From Gracilariopsis chorda (taxonomy: Eukaryota > Rhodophyta > Florideophyceae > Gracilariales > Gracilariaceae), in assembly GCA_003194525.1 (NCBI GenBank), contig NBIV01000119.1, positions 167,874-231,873 on the forward strand: 64,000 bases of DNA. Reading direction: 5' to 3'. The position numbers were made by a program, and so were the translations under genes. The first letter of the stretch is position 1. Each line of letters begins with the position of its first letter. The notes beneath the pieces were generated by a model. That model saw nothing but the letters and a program-made list of their open reading frames with translations. It ran no database searches and was not told the DNA's origin. Below, one piece after another: positions 9,740 through 20,342 of this stretch.

Positions 9740-11043
9740 GCCAAGCCTCGTCTAGGAGATGAGACAGCTTCGCGCTTCTTTTTTTGTTCGCGTCCTGTCT
9801 GACTCGACTTTCGTTCTTTGTGTCCAAAGCCCATTCTGGGCGAGGTACTTCAAACGACCATTCGCTAGATTCATACTTCAGTGCATGCAAATGAATATAC
9901 ATGGCATCTATGTTGACATTCTTGTCGTTTGTCACTTGCGGACAGTTCTTACAACACAGTTCTTCTCCTTCTTCAGTGCATGTCAGATGTCTACCATGCT
10001 GTTGATAAGAACGTCTAGACCATTCGCAAGCGAGATAGGTTTTTCGCATCATATTAATTGCTGCCTCATCTTTAAACGAGTCGTGAGTGAGCAGTAAAGC
10101 CGAACTTTCGAAGTCTCTGCTGACCTTCGATCTCTTTGAGGGTATTCTTTCGGTTGCATAGAGGGTATCGTTAATGATGGCATAGCCCAAGTGTGCAAGA
10201 TGAACCCGGATTTGATGTGTTCGTCCTGTAATTGGCTTGCATTCAACTAGACTTGTACATTCTCGGTTGTTGTGTGAGATCTTGGAGAATTTAGTCGTTG
10301 CGTCTGCGCCCTTCTCACTAATTCCTGCTTTCATTGTCTTTTTGTCCCAATAGATTGGTTCTTTGCAATCTAGTTCCCCATTTGGAAAGATTCCGTTCAC
10401 TTCCGCAATATACGTCTTCCGCACTTTATGGTCCTTTATCTCTTTGGCGAATCGAGCTGCATATTCCGGGTTTTTGGCCATAATTACTAGGCCCGATGTT
10501 TCCTTGTCAAGTCTATGAACTGAGAATAAATCTCCCATTCCATAGAAGGCTTTGAGAATGAACTGCAAACAATTCCGACGATATGTTCCACATGGATGTA
10601 CGGGTACAGAGGGAGGTTTGGATACTACCACGAAACCTTCGCGATCTACAGCGATGTGAATCCGCTCCGAAAGCACAGCTGACTCATGTCTATGCACGAT
10701 GTGGATCACCTCCATTCCATCGTACCAAGCAGTGTTGATTCCAAGAGTTTGCCCTTTGCATAGAATTCGACCTCCGTCGAACTCTCGAGACCAATAAACT
10801 TCGTCTTTGTGGCTGAATTCGTCGCAGAACGTTTCGTACACTGTTTTGTTCTTCCACCTCGGCTTGTAGTAAGTTCTGAACTCAAAAAACATATGGGCGC
10901 ACATACATCATCCCATCGAAAATGATGAAGTCATTCTTCTCAATGTACGCCAGATCTGATTCCGGCTTCTTCCGCATACTGGAAGCCCGCACCCTTTTGT
11001 TGTTTTGATTTCCACATTGATTATGCTTTCGCTTGCGGCCCAT
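9627..11043 (-). CDS. RluA-family RNA pseudouridine synthase (RPUSD2-like), frame broken near N terminus
   Basis: The main open frame, 9627-10904, contains the RluA catalytic motif HRLDKETSGLV (Asp at residue 133 of that frame), SKPPSVPVHPCG and GRTHQIRVHL. It isomerises uridine to pseudouridine in tRNA or other RNA, as eukaryotic RPUSD2/Pus8-9 proteins do. The family's N-terminal part is encoded in another frame upstream: ATG 11043 begins MGRKRKHNQ and reads IFDGMMYVRPY up to 10891. The homology then resumes as FFEFRTYYKPRW in the main frame. The two meet at one extra base (10890) before a T6 run on the coding strand. This is a +1 break from a real mutation, a sequencing error or recoding; no intron fits. 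The ATG at 10904 is therefore probably not the true start. Confidence 0.85.
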
Positions 11044-11779
11044 TGTCTTTCAAAAGAATTCAATCCTTCCTAAGAAGCTCTACATCACAGACTTAATATT
11101 TTCTTCCAGTACCTTTGCGAGAGTGATCGAGACAGCTGCTTTACCGTTTGAGCGAGATCTCCTGTTGAATCCTTTGATAATACCTTCGATGAAAAAAGCG
11201 AGATGAGAGTGTGTATACGTACCGTTGCGACCTGAACCGGACTATGATGATTTCTGCTTCATTGTTGAAATTGGGGTAAGATTTTTGTGGGTTTTCAGGG
11301 GATTCGAGTGAGAGAGCCCAACAAGGCACCAGAAGGAAGTCCTGCGTCAATGGACATGACGTCTTCACACAAGGTTCATGGTTTGATCGGCCTCAAGAGC
11401 AGGATATGTATTCCTGACAGCTTGCCATATCGCCAATGCTCCTGATGCTTAACGGATTCCAGTATGTCTGCTGGAGCGCGCGAAAGTGTGGCACATCTAT
11501 CTTCTTTTACATGTTAACATTTTGTAGCAAAGCTTTGCGGTTGAGATAGTCGGCATGGAGGGTTGTTAGAACTAGACGAACGGGATAAACGTGATGATTG
11601 CAAGGAATACAAGGAATAGAAGGCCATGTGAAATACATGCATACACTCAATGGACAATGTCTGAGCTATCCAAACGTAGGGCAGATTCCCTTCGATATCG
11701 TATACGTATTGAGTGTGTTACGACCCTCCGTCCCTCACTTGCCAAGATACATGCATTCAGTTGATGAAGCAAAACGAGG
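11044..11779. other. Intergenic, no gene seen
   Basis: Lies between the pseudouridine synthase 5' end and the 3' end of the next minus-strand gene. A 75-codon minus-strand frame at 11141-11368 lacks protein character. No strong structure was seen. Confidence 0.45.
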
Positions 11780-14422
11780 TCAACAAAAGCGAGAGGATTC
11801 ATCAAGTAAGCTAGATGAGAACGAGTCTTCAATGTACTCAAGGTGTTCCTCCAGCTTGCGGCGAAGGGCGTGACCAGTTAACTCAATATGCTTCCGCGCG
11901 GCGCCTGACTGGTCATCTCGTGAACGGGCTAGAATCACGGTCGTACCGCGTGTATGGGACTTCTTTGTCAAATGAATTGATAATAGTAGTGGTCTAGTCT
12001 GATCAGGGATCGGAACGGTAATCTTCAGCTTGTGGTTAGGTCTTCTTGCTACCACAGTTACTCCACATTCCGGGCAGTGCCGCACCAAAAGGATAAAAAC
12101 GGTGTCCTGCGAGAGTTCCGAGTCGAACTTCACGGCCATCTCCTGAGGCATATTGCGACGGATCTGACTGCCTCTATGAGAGTCAGTGCGATACATCCCC
12201 GTCGCACTGCGAAGTCCCTCTTCTATAGGTGCGCCTCGTTTTCTTCTTCTCCAAAAGTTTCGCACTAGCCTTCGACACTCTGATACGTCCTTGCATGCCA
12301 AAACTAGACCCTTTTTCCACCCTCTTGCACCAAACCTCTCCATCGCCGGCTCTTGCTGTTGCGATTCATCATCGTCGGAGGGGAAGTCATCAGGAATCAG
12401 CTCTCGTGGCAACATGTCCTTTTGCCTCTCTTTTACGCCAAATGAGAGGTCACTGAGGTGCCTTCGACTCAGACGTGATTCTTTGTCTGCTTCATAGGGT
12501 GTAATTTCAGGCCAGTCGTTTATAGGTTTTTCCGCTGAGCTCTGAGAGCGACCGACAGTTTGCAATGGTATGAGCTTATGCTGACGGTTCGGATGCAAGT
12601 CATTGCTTCGAACAATAGTAGAGTACTGGCCGTCTTCCAACTTCGTGAAATTTACACTTGATCGTTGGCGATTCTGAAAGAAGGATGTTCTTAAACCCCC
12701 AGATTCCGATGACGTTAGACGCTGATCGTGAGAACGGGCCTCTTGATCGTTCTTTGCGTCTTTGTGTCCCGACTTCTCTTGTTCAACGTCCAGGTTCACA
12801 ATCACAGCTTCTTCATCTATTGGCTCTTCGGAATCCTTAGAATCAAATTCATCAAGGTTTTGCAACGCACATGCCGTCTTCTCCAAAGATTCGTGTGATG
12901 CATTCTTGGCTGAGCGGTCTAAATCCTCATCAGTATCGGAATTCGGTTTATCTCTCTTTTTTGCCATACTTTTATCTGACTTTACGGTCCGCATTGAGAC
13001 AATCATCTTGTCACTGTCATAGTCTTCAACAACAGATATGGACTGATATGTTGTGGGTTGTGAGTTCTCAGAGACAGCGGGGGAGCGGGGCACTTCATGG
13101 GCCGCCTTCTCTGAAACTGAAGTCATGCACATAGCTTCAATAAGAGAATCACGGTTGTGGTAGGGATTTTCAAACCCGGCGCCGTTCTCTTTTGCAAAGG
13201 CCTCCGCGCAGGTTGCAGCAAATCGCTGAGAAGCCGGAAGAGGTGACGGAAGTAGGATGGGTGATTCCACTCTAGAGAATGGCTCGGTTTTCACTGTTGC
13301 GGGGCTTGAGGAAAGTGGTAGAAAGAGAGGGCTCAGTAAGTCGAATGAGGGCGGACCCGTTTCATCAGCAACTTCATCACGTGAAATGTCGTTATGGTTC
13401 GAACCATTTGTGTGCTCGGCTGAGTACTGTGTGGAAACTACCACACTGGAAGAGGAAGCCGAGCTTTCTGAATCCTCAGTGTCCACTGTCTCAACATGAG
13501 TCACCACATCCTCAATGGGGGAACGATTAAGTTGCGTCCCTGGCGCTTTCAATGATGGTTCCTCTAGATTCGGTGAAAGACATGGAGATTCCGGTAACCG
13601 CGGAGGTGAACGGAACGAACTGCGATGTCCCACAACGTTGTCGCATGCTTGCACATGTCTCGTTACCACTTGTCCGGCTTGAGAAGGATATTGAGAATGT
13701 GATAATTCAATCGCCAGTTCTTCGATAAGATTCCTGAGACCCATTTTCCGTGACTGCTCGGATGTCGAAGAACCATGGTGATGCGATGGTTTGTTTGTCG
13801 ATCTTGAAAAGTCCTCTTCATAGATTTGTGACCTTGGGTTTGGCAACCTGGGAGTGCGCGGAGAACCATGGTGATACAACTCTAAGCTGGGAGACCGTGG
13901 AGTAATGTTACCATCCGAAGCAGGGTCCTCGCCAAGCAAGTTTAGCTCAGTTGCGCTCCCGTTCGAAGATTGAAGGTAGTTCGCAAGTCGCTGAAGCAAG
14001 CTGGCCACCTCGCTCAATGCAATGCAGACAATTGACAGTAGAACGGAAGGTAGAACATGAAGAAAGAGAAGGCTGAGGTGACTAAGAAGCTTGTTTCTCT
14101 CTCCTTGCGAACAACCCGGCGGTGAAACGGGGTCTGTGCGACGTGAGTGAGACGTGTCTGACGGAAACCTCTTTCGAACAAACCCTGGGAAGCTTTCTAC
14201 TAAGTTGACGGGGGAACTTGGACTCGGTGTCCTTCTGCTCTCTTCTGAAACTGCCTTCGCTGACGATATAAGGGATACAGGAGTGTCCCACTCCGACGGG
14301 CGATGCAGCGGTGAACATGGCATCTCAGTAAGTGACGGCGCCTTCACAGAGGGGAATGGCACGTTGAGATATGAGTTTTCGTCTCGACTCCTATGGAAAG
14401 ACGAGTTTGTCTCTGAGAACAC
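11780..14422 (-). CDS. Unknown large disordered protein with one membrane segment
   Basis: An open frame of 880 codons whose first codon is GTG, so the real start is uncertain. The first in-frame ATG is at codon 34. Alternatively a 5' exon joins at the AG ending at 14441, where the in-frame TAG occurs. Residues about 112-138 (LLSHLSLLFLHVLPSVLLSI and on) form one hydrophobic helix. Residues about 150-690 are Ser/Pro/Glu-rich, disordered, with many SP and TP sites. The last 170 residues are folded and basic (RRLVRNFWRRRKRG, then VFILLVRHCPECGVTVVARR with a CPEC pair, then a closing helix HALRRKLEEHLEYIEDSF). I recognise no family. A membrane-tethered regulatory protein is a guess. Confidence 0.65.
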   Translation of the reverse strand: MFSETNSSFHRSRDENSYLNVPFPSVKAPSLTEMPCSPLHRPSEWDTPVSLISSAKAVSEESRRTPSPSSPVNLVESFPGFVRKRFPSDTSHSRRTDPVSPPGCSQGERNKLLSHLSLLFLHVLPSVLLSIVCIALSEVASLLQRLANYLQSSNGSATELNLLGEDPASDGNITPRSPSLELYHHGSPRTPRLPNPRSQIYEEDFSRSTNKPSHHHGSSTSEQSRKMGLRNLIEELAIELSHSQYPSQAGQVVTRHVQACDNVVGHRSSFRSPPRLPESPCLSPNLEEPSLKAPGTQLNRSPIEDVVTHVETVDTEDSESSASSSSVVVSTQYSAEHTNGSNHNDISRDEVADETGPPSFDLLSPLFLPLSSSPATVKTEPFSRVESPILLPSPLPASQRFAATCAEAFAKENGAGFENPYHNRDSLIEAMCMTSVSEKAAHEVPRSPAVSENSQPTTYQSISVVEDYDSDKMIVSMRTVKSDKSMAKKRDKPNSDTDEDLDRSAKNASHESLEKTACALQNLDEFDSKDSEEPIDEEAVIVNLDVEQEKSGHKDAKNDQEARSHDQRLTSSESGGLRTSFFQNRQRSSVNFTKLEDGQYSTIVRSNDLHPNRQHKLIPLQTVGRSQSSAEKPINDWPEITPYEADKESRLSRRHLSDLSFGVKERQKDMLPRELIPDDFPSDDDESQQQEPAMERFGARGWKKGLVLACKDVSECRRLVRNFWRRRKRGAPIEEGLRSATGMYRTDSHRGSQIRRNMPQEMAVKFDSELSQDTVFILLVRHCPECGVTVVARRPNHKLKITVPIPDQTRPLLLSIHLTKKSHTRGTTVILARSRDDQSGAARKHIELTGHALRRKLEEHLEYIEDSFSSSLLDESSRFC

Positions 14423-15553
14423 GGTGGGAGCATATGAGCTCTATATGTATCTGAAGTCAAACCAAAGAACCGGGCTGACTTCAATCGGCGATAACAAGAT
14501 AATGCTCTTTAACTGCGAAGGAAAGAAGATCATGGAAGTGGAAACCCGCTGCACTAAAAGGGATTTCCGTACACACAAGATTTGGGACATCCCCAAACAA
14601 CAACGTGTTTATGAAAGGGGAGGACTGATGTTCGCACTCCAACGCAAGATTGCTTACGTTTGCTCTCTGCAAAGCAATCGGCGATATTACTGGACAGATT
14701 CATTGTGACGTGATGCGTAGGTGAAGTAGTTGTGGTGGAAATGCTTGACTAACGAATTCAGCCCTCCAGAAGTGCGGCGCAGGAAACGTAGGCTTTGCTA
14801 GTGTGTTTGAACAGAAGGCCGACTTTGAGAGAGCCACGCGCCGGTGGGGATGCTGCAGATAAGCGGGACGGATGGTAAGTTTTCGGACTGCAACGATGCC
14901 TGCTGAGGGGACTAGAGATACGTGAACGTGTTATCATACTTGCAGTTCGTCTCGACGGTCTCAAGACTCGCATCTCGCCTAAGGAGCGTAGCTACATCCT
15001 GCTTCAAGTCCCGTCTCGCCTGTCACGAGGGATTTTGAGACATTTTTCAGAAACAGGACGCTATGCCTGAAGGCTAGTGTCTATCCGCCCGGATGTAATG
15101 TTGCCAAATGATTATTTTTTGAAGGTTTTGAACCTTTCATACACGCGTCAGAAACGGTGTTTTTGAATCAAAAGTACGTTTTTGATATCAAAAAAGCCGG
15201 TTTTCTGAAGCTCTGTAGTAAATTAGCCATATTTCACAAGCACATCTCTATCAACCCATTTGGTTGTCTTAAGTTTCTGCTTCTCACCTAGCATAAACAA
15301 CAGAAGCTTAGAATTTTTGCTATACAAAAACATGTTGCATAACTTATACGGACTACAAAAGGCAAAAAATTCCGATCAAAATAACTAAAATTAAACGTAA
15401 AGTTGATTGTTTTGACCTCATATGAGGTCAGCGGTCCGATAGACAAGTGTCGCTACTGTCGATCGTAAAATTGTGCAGTAGCACGAAAAAACTTTTCCCA
15501 GCCGAAGTGTGCCTAGCCTATGACCCAAAAAAAATCTCATAGGAAGGCCTCGT
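14423..15553. other. Intergenic, partly AT-rich
   Basis: No gene is seen. The stretch 15100-15420 is AT-rich and unlike the flanking sequence. Nothing else can be supported. Confidence 0.45.
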
Positions 15554-15747
15554 TCATGCCTTCATGAGCAGGCCTAGAGTGTTCTTGGCGCTCATGATCT
15601 GCGGCAGCTCACGTTGCAAGGCTTCAAGTTTCGTGTCGACTTGAGACAGCTCATCAAATCTCGATGAACCAATTATGGACGCAGATATTGGTATGAAGAA
15701 GTCTGCTGCCAGCCCCCTCCTATGCCTAATAGTGTATGTGAACTACA
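15554..15747 (-). CDS. Orphan exon-like open frame with coiled-coil C terminus
   Basis: Read on the minus strand, an open stretch of about 64 codons ends at TGA 15554. It begins just after a TAG that could be a splice acceptor. It reads RHRRGLAADFFIPISASIIG then SSRFDELSQVDTKLEALQRE and LPQIMSAKNTLGLLMKA. The composition and heptad pattern look like real coding sequence, possibly the last exon of a gene or a fragment of a mobile element. No upstream exon was found and no family is recognised. Confidence 0.3.
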
Positions 15748-16055
15748 TGTGAGGGGTTAGCAATCCCCCTCGCTACGAAGATAGTGTGGCCTTCGTATAT
15801 CACCGCATGCAACGTTTCAATAGACGGGGCCCACTGGGCTTTGGAGTCAACCCTACCAAGGGTATTCTATCCCATCAAGTGCCACGATGGTCGACTGATG
15901 GACTAGTATAGAAGTTTGTCTCGTGTTGTTACAGGGTAGGGTATAGGGATAGCAGTGCTAACCCTTATCTTACCTTCGTGAAGTATGAAAATGTTGCAGA
16001 ACGTCCTTAACAGAAGCCTTACATCGGGTACAGAAATAGAGACACCCCTTTTGTG

Positions 16056-16110
16056 CGATAAGTTCGGAATCTTGAAAACCACGAAGGTTTTCAAGATTCT
16101 GAACTTATCG
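16056..16110. repeat. 25-bp inverted repeat (hairpin)
   Basis: Left arm 16056-16080 and right arm 16086-16110 are complementary over 25 bp with one mismatch, separated by the 5-nt loop ACGAA. Sequence outside the arms is not complementary. It lies in a gene-free stretch. It could be a small hairpin RNA precursor, a foldback relic or a gene-end structure. Confidence 0.85.
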
Positions 16111-16863
16111 TTACTTATTACGTTACGTGTCTGTGAGACATCGTGGCAAGTGCTCTTTACAGTCTTCTTTGAACAATCAAACCTAATCGCAAATGTGTAA
16201 GATGAACGTATGTATTCCTGTTGGCCTCCTGCAACGCTTGGTTGTACACGGGATCGAAGGTGGTCGGCTACTGCTAGGAGTGGGATCTAATTACTATCCG
16301 CCCTGAAACTTGTAGATAAGGATTCTTAATGATGACCTTGGTTCCCGCGCAATATGACTTGCCCCTCCTTCGGAGAACCATGCGCTGTGGCGCTGCAGAC
16401 ATGGAGTCGCGTCGAGTCGAAGGGACAAACGCATAAATGGATTTGTTTCATGAAATAGGCGTTTCCGAACCGAAACGTAACTTCAACCGCATCGCGACGA
16501 ACTCGATTACGGACAACGAAACCGTCAGGATGGCAAAGCCAAAGCAGTGGTTTTCACAATACCACACACATGACACTGTGTCAGATTATCTTCGGTATTC
16601 TCGAAGAAATTGAGAGAGTGTTTACTGGTACTGTTTCTGACCATAATGTTGTAATCAGTTATCTATTCGCCAAGAACAAGGAGGAACACGAGACCTGCAT
16701 TTTTTTTACAGTTTACAATGTAGCTATCAATGCTCCAGGTTGGCTTCTCTAGCTTTGTTACGTCAGGTAAATGACAAAGATCGTAGGTGTTTGCAGCCCA
16801 TGTTCCTTCGATGATGGAGCAAAGTAGACGACATAAGGCTTGCACACTCAGAAAAACATAGGC
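16111..16863. other. Intergenic, no gene seen
   Basis: Downstream flank of the first CHMP2 gene. Short open frames here have no protein character. Confidence 0.45.
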
Positions 16864-17659
16864 TTATCGACGAAGGTTTTCCATTCGAGCCTCGATAGCG
16901 CTATCATTCACGGCAGGATTCATCTGAGCAGGTGTACCATGCGCTGCAGCAACTGCCCCAAGCTTCGACCCTTGTTCTAATCCGAGCTCATCCAGCACCT
17001 GATTGATTACGTCATCCGTCTGTGCTTCTTCATCAGCACCGCTCAGAACATCTCCCATTGCATCGTCCACCATCTCCTGTGTCATCTCCATCTTTCCATG
17101 TTCCATCTCAAACTGCATCATCACATTCTGCATAGCTGGTAGGTTCATATTCTGGTTGATACGAGCCATAATTTGTACAACGTTTCCCATTGCGCTGGCC
17201 ATTGATTCGTTTGTGCGCATGGATGTAAGCTGCATTGAAACGCTTTGCATTTGTGTCCGCATCTTGTACATGCGAGTGATATGGCTACGAGTACGCACAA
17301 GGTCTCGAGCCAACATTCTTGCAGCTTCGATTTGACCTTCTCTCGCAGTTTTCTTGATTTGCACCTTGACCTTCTGTTCTTGGGCCTCCATTTTCAGCCT
17401 CTCTCTTTCCAGTTCGCGACATGCTTTGTCTATAGACCTGCGGTACAGAGAAAATCGTTATCAAATTACACAATTCATGCGTTAGTATGGACGCGTTTCA
17501 TTATGGTACTCAACGTTTGCAAAAAAGCAGCGCCTGATAACAACGGGTACTTTGTACGTACCTTTGATTTCGCTTAATCTGTTGTCCTAGTGTCTCCGGA
17601 GCGGGGGCCGGAGGCGGGGGAGGTGCAAGAGGCTCTCTCTTTCCGAACAGCCAACTCAT
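16864..17659 (-). CDS. VPS2: ESCRT-III subunit CHMP2/VPS2, copy 1 (two exons)
   Basis: Exon 1 is 17562-17659 and exon 2 is 16864-17437, joined across a 124-bp GTACGT...CAG intron, giving 223 residues, the usual CHMP2A length. VPS2 polymerises with other ESCRT-III subunits on endosomal and other membranes for scission and recruits the Vps4 ATPase. The sequence shows an N-terminal MSWLFGK, a polyproline stretch (APPPPPAPAPE), the basic helix core (RMLARDLVRTRSHITRMYKM), an acidic second half, and a C-terminal MIM1-like motif (IEARMENLRR) for Vps4 binding. A second copy lies about 10 kb away with almost identical exon 2. The polyproline tract after MSWLFGK is unusual for the family. Confidence 0.92.
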
Positions 17660-18850
17660 CTTGCGCTAACGGAGAAACCAAACAGGTACCGTTGCTCTGA
17701 GTCAAAATGGGGCGTCCTCAATAACGTTCACCAGGAAGAAGTGGGGGAACTTTGTGGAACAAGACGCTAGTGAAAATTGAGCTGGAGCTTGAGGCAAGGG
17801 AATCGAATATGCTCGCAGAAACACCGATAACGAAAAGCTCTCTGGGGGTTGGTGCTCTATACTTCAGGTTTGGGAGTTATGTGTGGGGGGTGTGTCACTT
17901 CGAGTGACATTCGTCTAGCGTGGGCGAAATCTTTACAACCGCGCAGCAAGAGTGTTAGGAACAACAACGTATGCCTGAAACGTCATTGCTGTGCAAATGA
18001 TTTGTCCATCAAACGCAACACAGCAAGGAGGATGCTCGCCGAAGCAGCCCGGAACTCCCATTATAATTAATTGAAATTTGGGTGCAAAAATATGTAGCAA
18101 TCCGTATCAATCATACCAAATGGAGATTTGGTACGGAGATATGGACACTCTTGTTCAGAAAACCTCTCACGCTCAAAACCGAAGCAATTGTTTCTTTGGT
18201 AACTTTATATAGTAAATCACTCATGGCGTTATTTAAAAGGCTCTGAGAAGCATGTTTGATTGCTTGTCAGGTTTGCTTTGGTTCACTGGATGGGTTCATC
18301 GATTCATCAAACAATAAGCAGACAACGTGATGGCGATCGAGAAAAAACGACGGCATGGAGGATGTTAAATGTGGAGGAGCAATACAATGTTGTCTTTAAA
18401 AGCTTTGAATCGCCCAAAAGCTGCCACCGTTACATCTTTTGTCGCAGTCTTTGAGCTCTGTTTATCATATCGCTTTCGCTTGCCCTGTGCAAAAGAACGC
18501 ATCGACGAGTAACAAAGCTGCTTGCAACCCAGACAGTTCGCGGACGGATTTAGAGAGACGCATAGCACATGGGCTTTGTGAAACGCGCTACGCAACAACT
18601 GACGCAAATCTTGGCTTTATTCCTTCAAATCAAATAGCGGTAAGTTGCTCTTGTGGAGTTTTATTAAGACTTGAGTTTTCCTAAACGCCGTGCCAAGACA
18701 CGTTGTGTTGAATCCAGATGCGTATCTCATTTCCACGATACGGCAACCTGGTGCCCATATCTATGTTCGTGGTACTCTGCCGACAATGACAAGTTAGGCA
18801 GCGCTCAAGGTCAGCGCTCCTTCAGTTGTCATTGATTTAGAAGTAAAGAC
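17660..18850. other. Intergenic, no gene seen
   Basis: 5' flank of the first CHMP2 gene and upstream flank of a kinase-like relic. No convincing frame or structure was seen. Confidence 0.45.
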
Positions 18851-18961
18851 GTGAATACTGACTTTTCTCGTTTGCTGCGCACAATAGTTGTCTGTGGCTC
18901 AAGCGCAACACAGATCATTGAGGAACGCAGATTTGTGTACTCTGAATTGCATCCGCCTGGA

Positions 18962-19866
18962 AATTCCTCCGGAGTTTCCAAGCAAGAAAATGTTCTTGTG
19001 TTGAAGAACCTTTTTTCAGCGTCGTCCTGGTCCTTTTCGGAGACTGCTCCCATGCGGTGTTGTATGATGCACTTGAAAAGAATGACCGCAGATTGATGTG
19101 TCTGGCACTCAATGACTGCGCCATGCCTTTCTGGAGCTTTCTTTTGAAGGACTACCGAGAGCGTTACGTTTCGAGCGAGCAGTCTCAGCCATTTCAGTTG
19201 GACTCCTTTTCAGAAAGGGCATCGACGAGCATCAAGCTGCAAGTCAAGACGGTCAATGACTCACTCGTTGCTACCGAACACGAAAGCGAGCTGGCGGGCT
19301 GGCCGCTTTCGTTTCCTAATCCGGCACCCCGTGCGGCGACGTTCTCACGACAAGAGGTTGACTTCTTGGAAAGAGTTACATCAGCCGTGTTTCGTACACG
19401 CGTCCGGCAAGTTGAGTTTTGCTTGAAGACGTCATGGTGGCGAGACAGTTCGGGGCTAGAAGAAGAAGTAGAATAACTGCATCAGTTGATGGGGCACCCT
19501 AACATTCTTCAACCAACGGGACTCGTGGTAGCCGACCAAAACGAAGTGCAGGGAATGCTCGCGCCTTTTGTTCGTCGAAAGCCACTGAGAGAAGTGATTG
19601 AGTGTGGATTGGAGCCGAAATCAAAGTGGACAGCACAGTTTCTCGATGCAATCGACTTCGTGCACAACAATGACATCGTTTGGAACGACGCGAAGCCTGA
19701 CAACATTCTAGTGGATTCCCAGGGTGCTTTGTGTCTTATCGACTTCGAAGGCGATTGCACTGAAGAATGGGTGCTCGTGGACCTACATGACACCAAAGAG
19801 GGTGGCAAAGTTGCTGTTCCGAAGATTCTGTCGTTTATTGAATCGCTAGGCTGTGATCCCAACTGA
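18962..19866 (+). pseudogene. Protein-kinase-like gene remnant with internal stop
   Basis: One reading frame runs from about 18962 to 19866 and is interrupted only by TAA at 19474-19476. Before the stop lies a plausible kinase N-lobe strand with lysine (VEFCLKTSWW) and an acidic helix (GLEEEVE). After it come HQLMGHPNILQP, then IDFVHNNDIVWNDAKPDNIL and a DFE in place of DFG (CLIDFEGD). The catalytic-loop layout D-A-K-P-D-N-I-L and the reduced length (about 130 residues after the stop) resemble atypical kinase-like proteins, not canonical Ser/Thr kinases. The upstream part (GDCSHAVLYDALEKND) is unrecognised. It is a pseudogene unless the stop is a sequencing error or is recoded. Confidence 0.55.
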
Positions 19867-20342
19867 GTGCTAGCTTTGACGACTCTCTGTTGTTCCAAGG
19901 TCTAGTTTATTCGCTGTGCTTACGGCCAGCGTAGGACGTTATTCTAAATTCCGAATACTCAAACACGTGAACAAACAGGCGCGAGAAACGAAGCGTGTCC
20001 CAAACGGCAACGCAGGTTGAGGATGTACGACTGAGAAGGACATGGGACAAGCTCTGTGTTCGACAATCTTGATCGATTTCACTCTCTGATGTCTCTGATC
20101 TGTAGTTCATCAAGATTACCTTCTAGGATGACGACGACTATGGTCATATTTATGTCCACTTGGCGTTTTGTTGCACATGCTTGTAACACAGTGACACAAC
20201 TTGCATTGTGAAGCTTCTGCTTCTTCTTTTTCTTATTGTGGTCAACAGCTTTCTATTACTAACCTGAAGGAAAGCGTTCAGTAAAAGCTTTCTCTATTCA
20301 GGAAGGCCAAGAAGTTCTGTGGCTTTCTGCTTCGTTCTGTAG
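19867..20342. other. Intergenic, no gene seen
   Basis: Sequence between the kinase relic and the 5' truncation point of the LINE. No feature can be supported. Confidence 0.4.
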
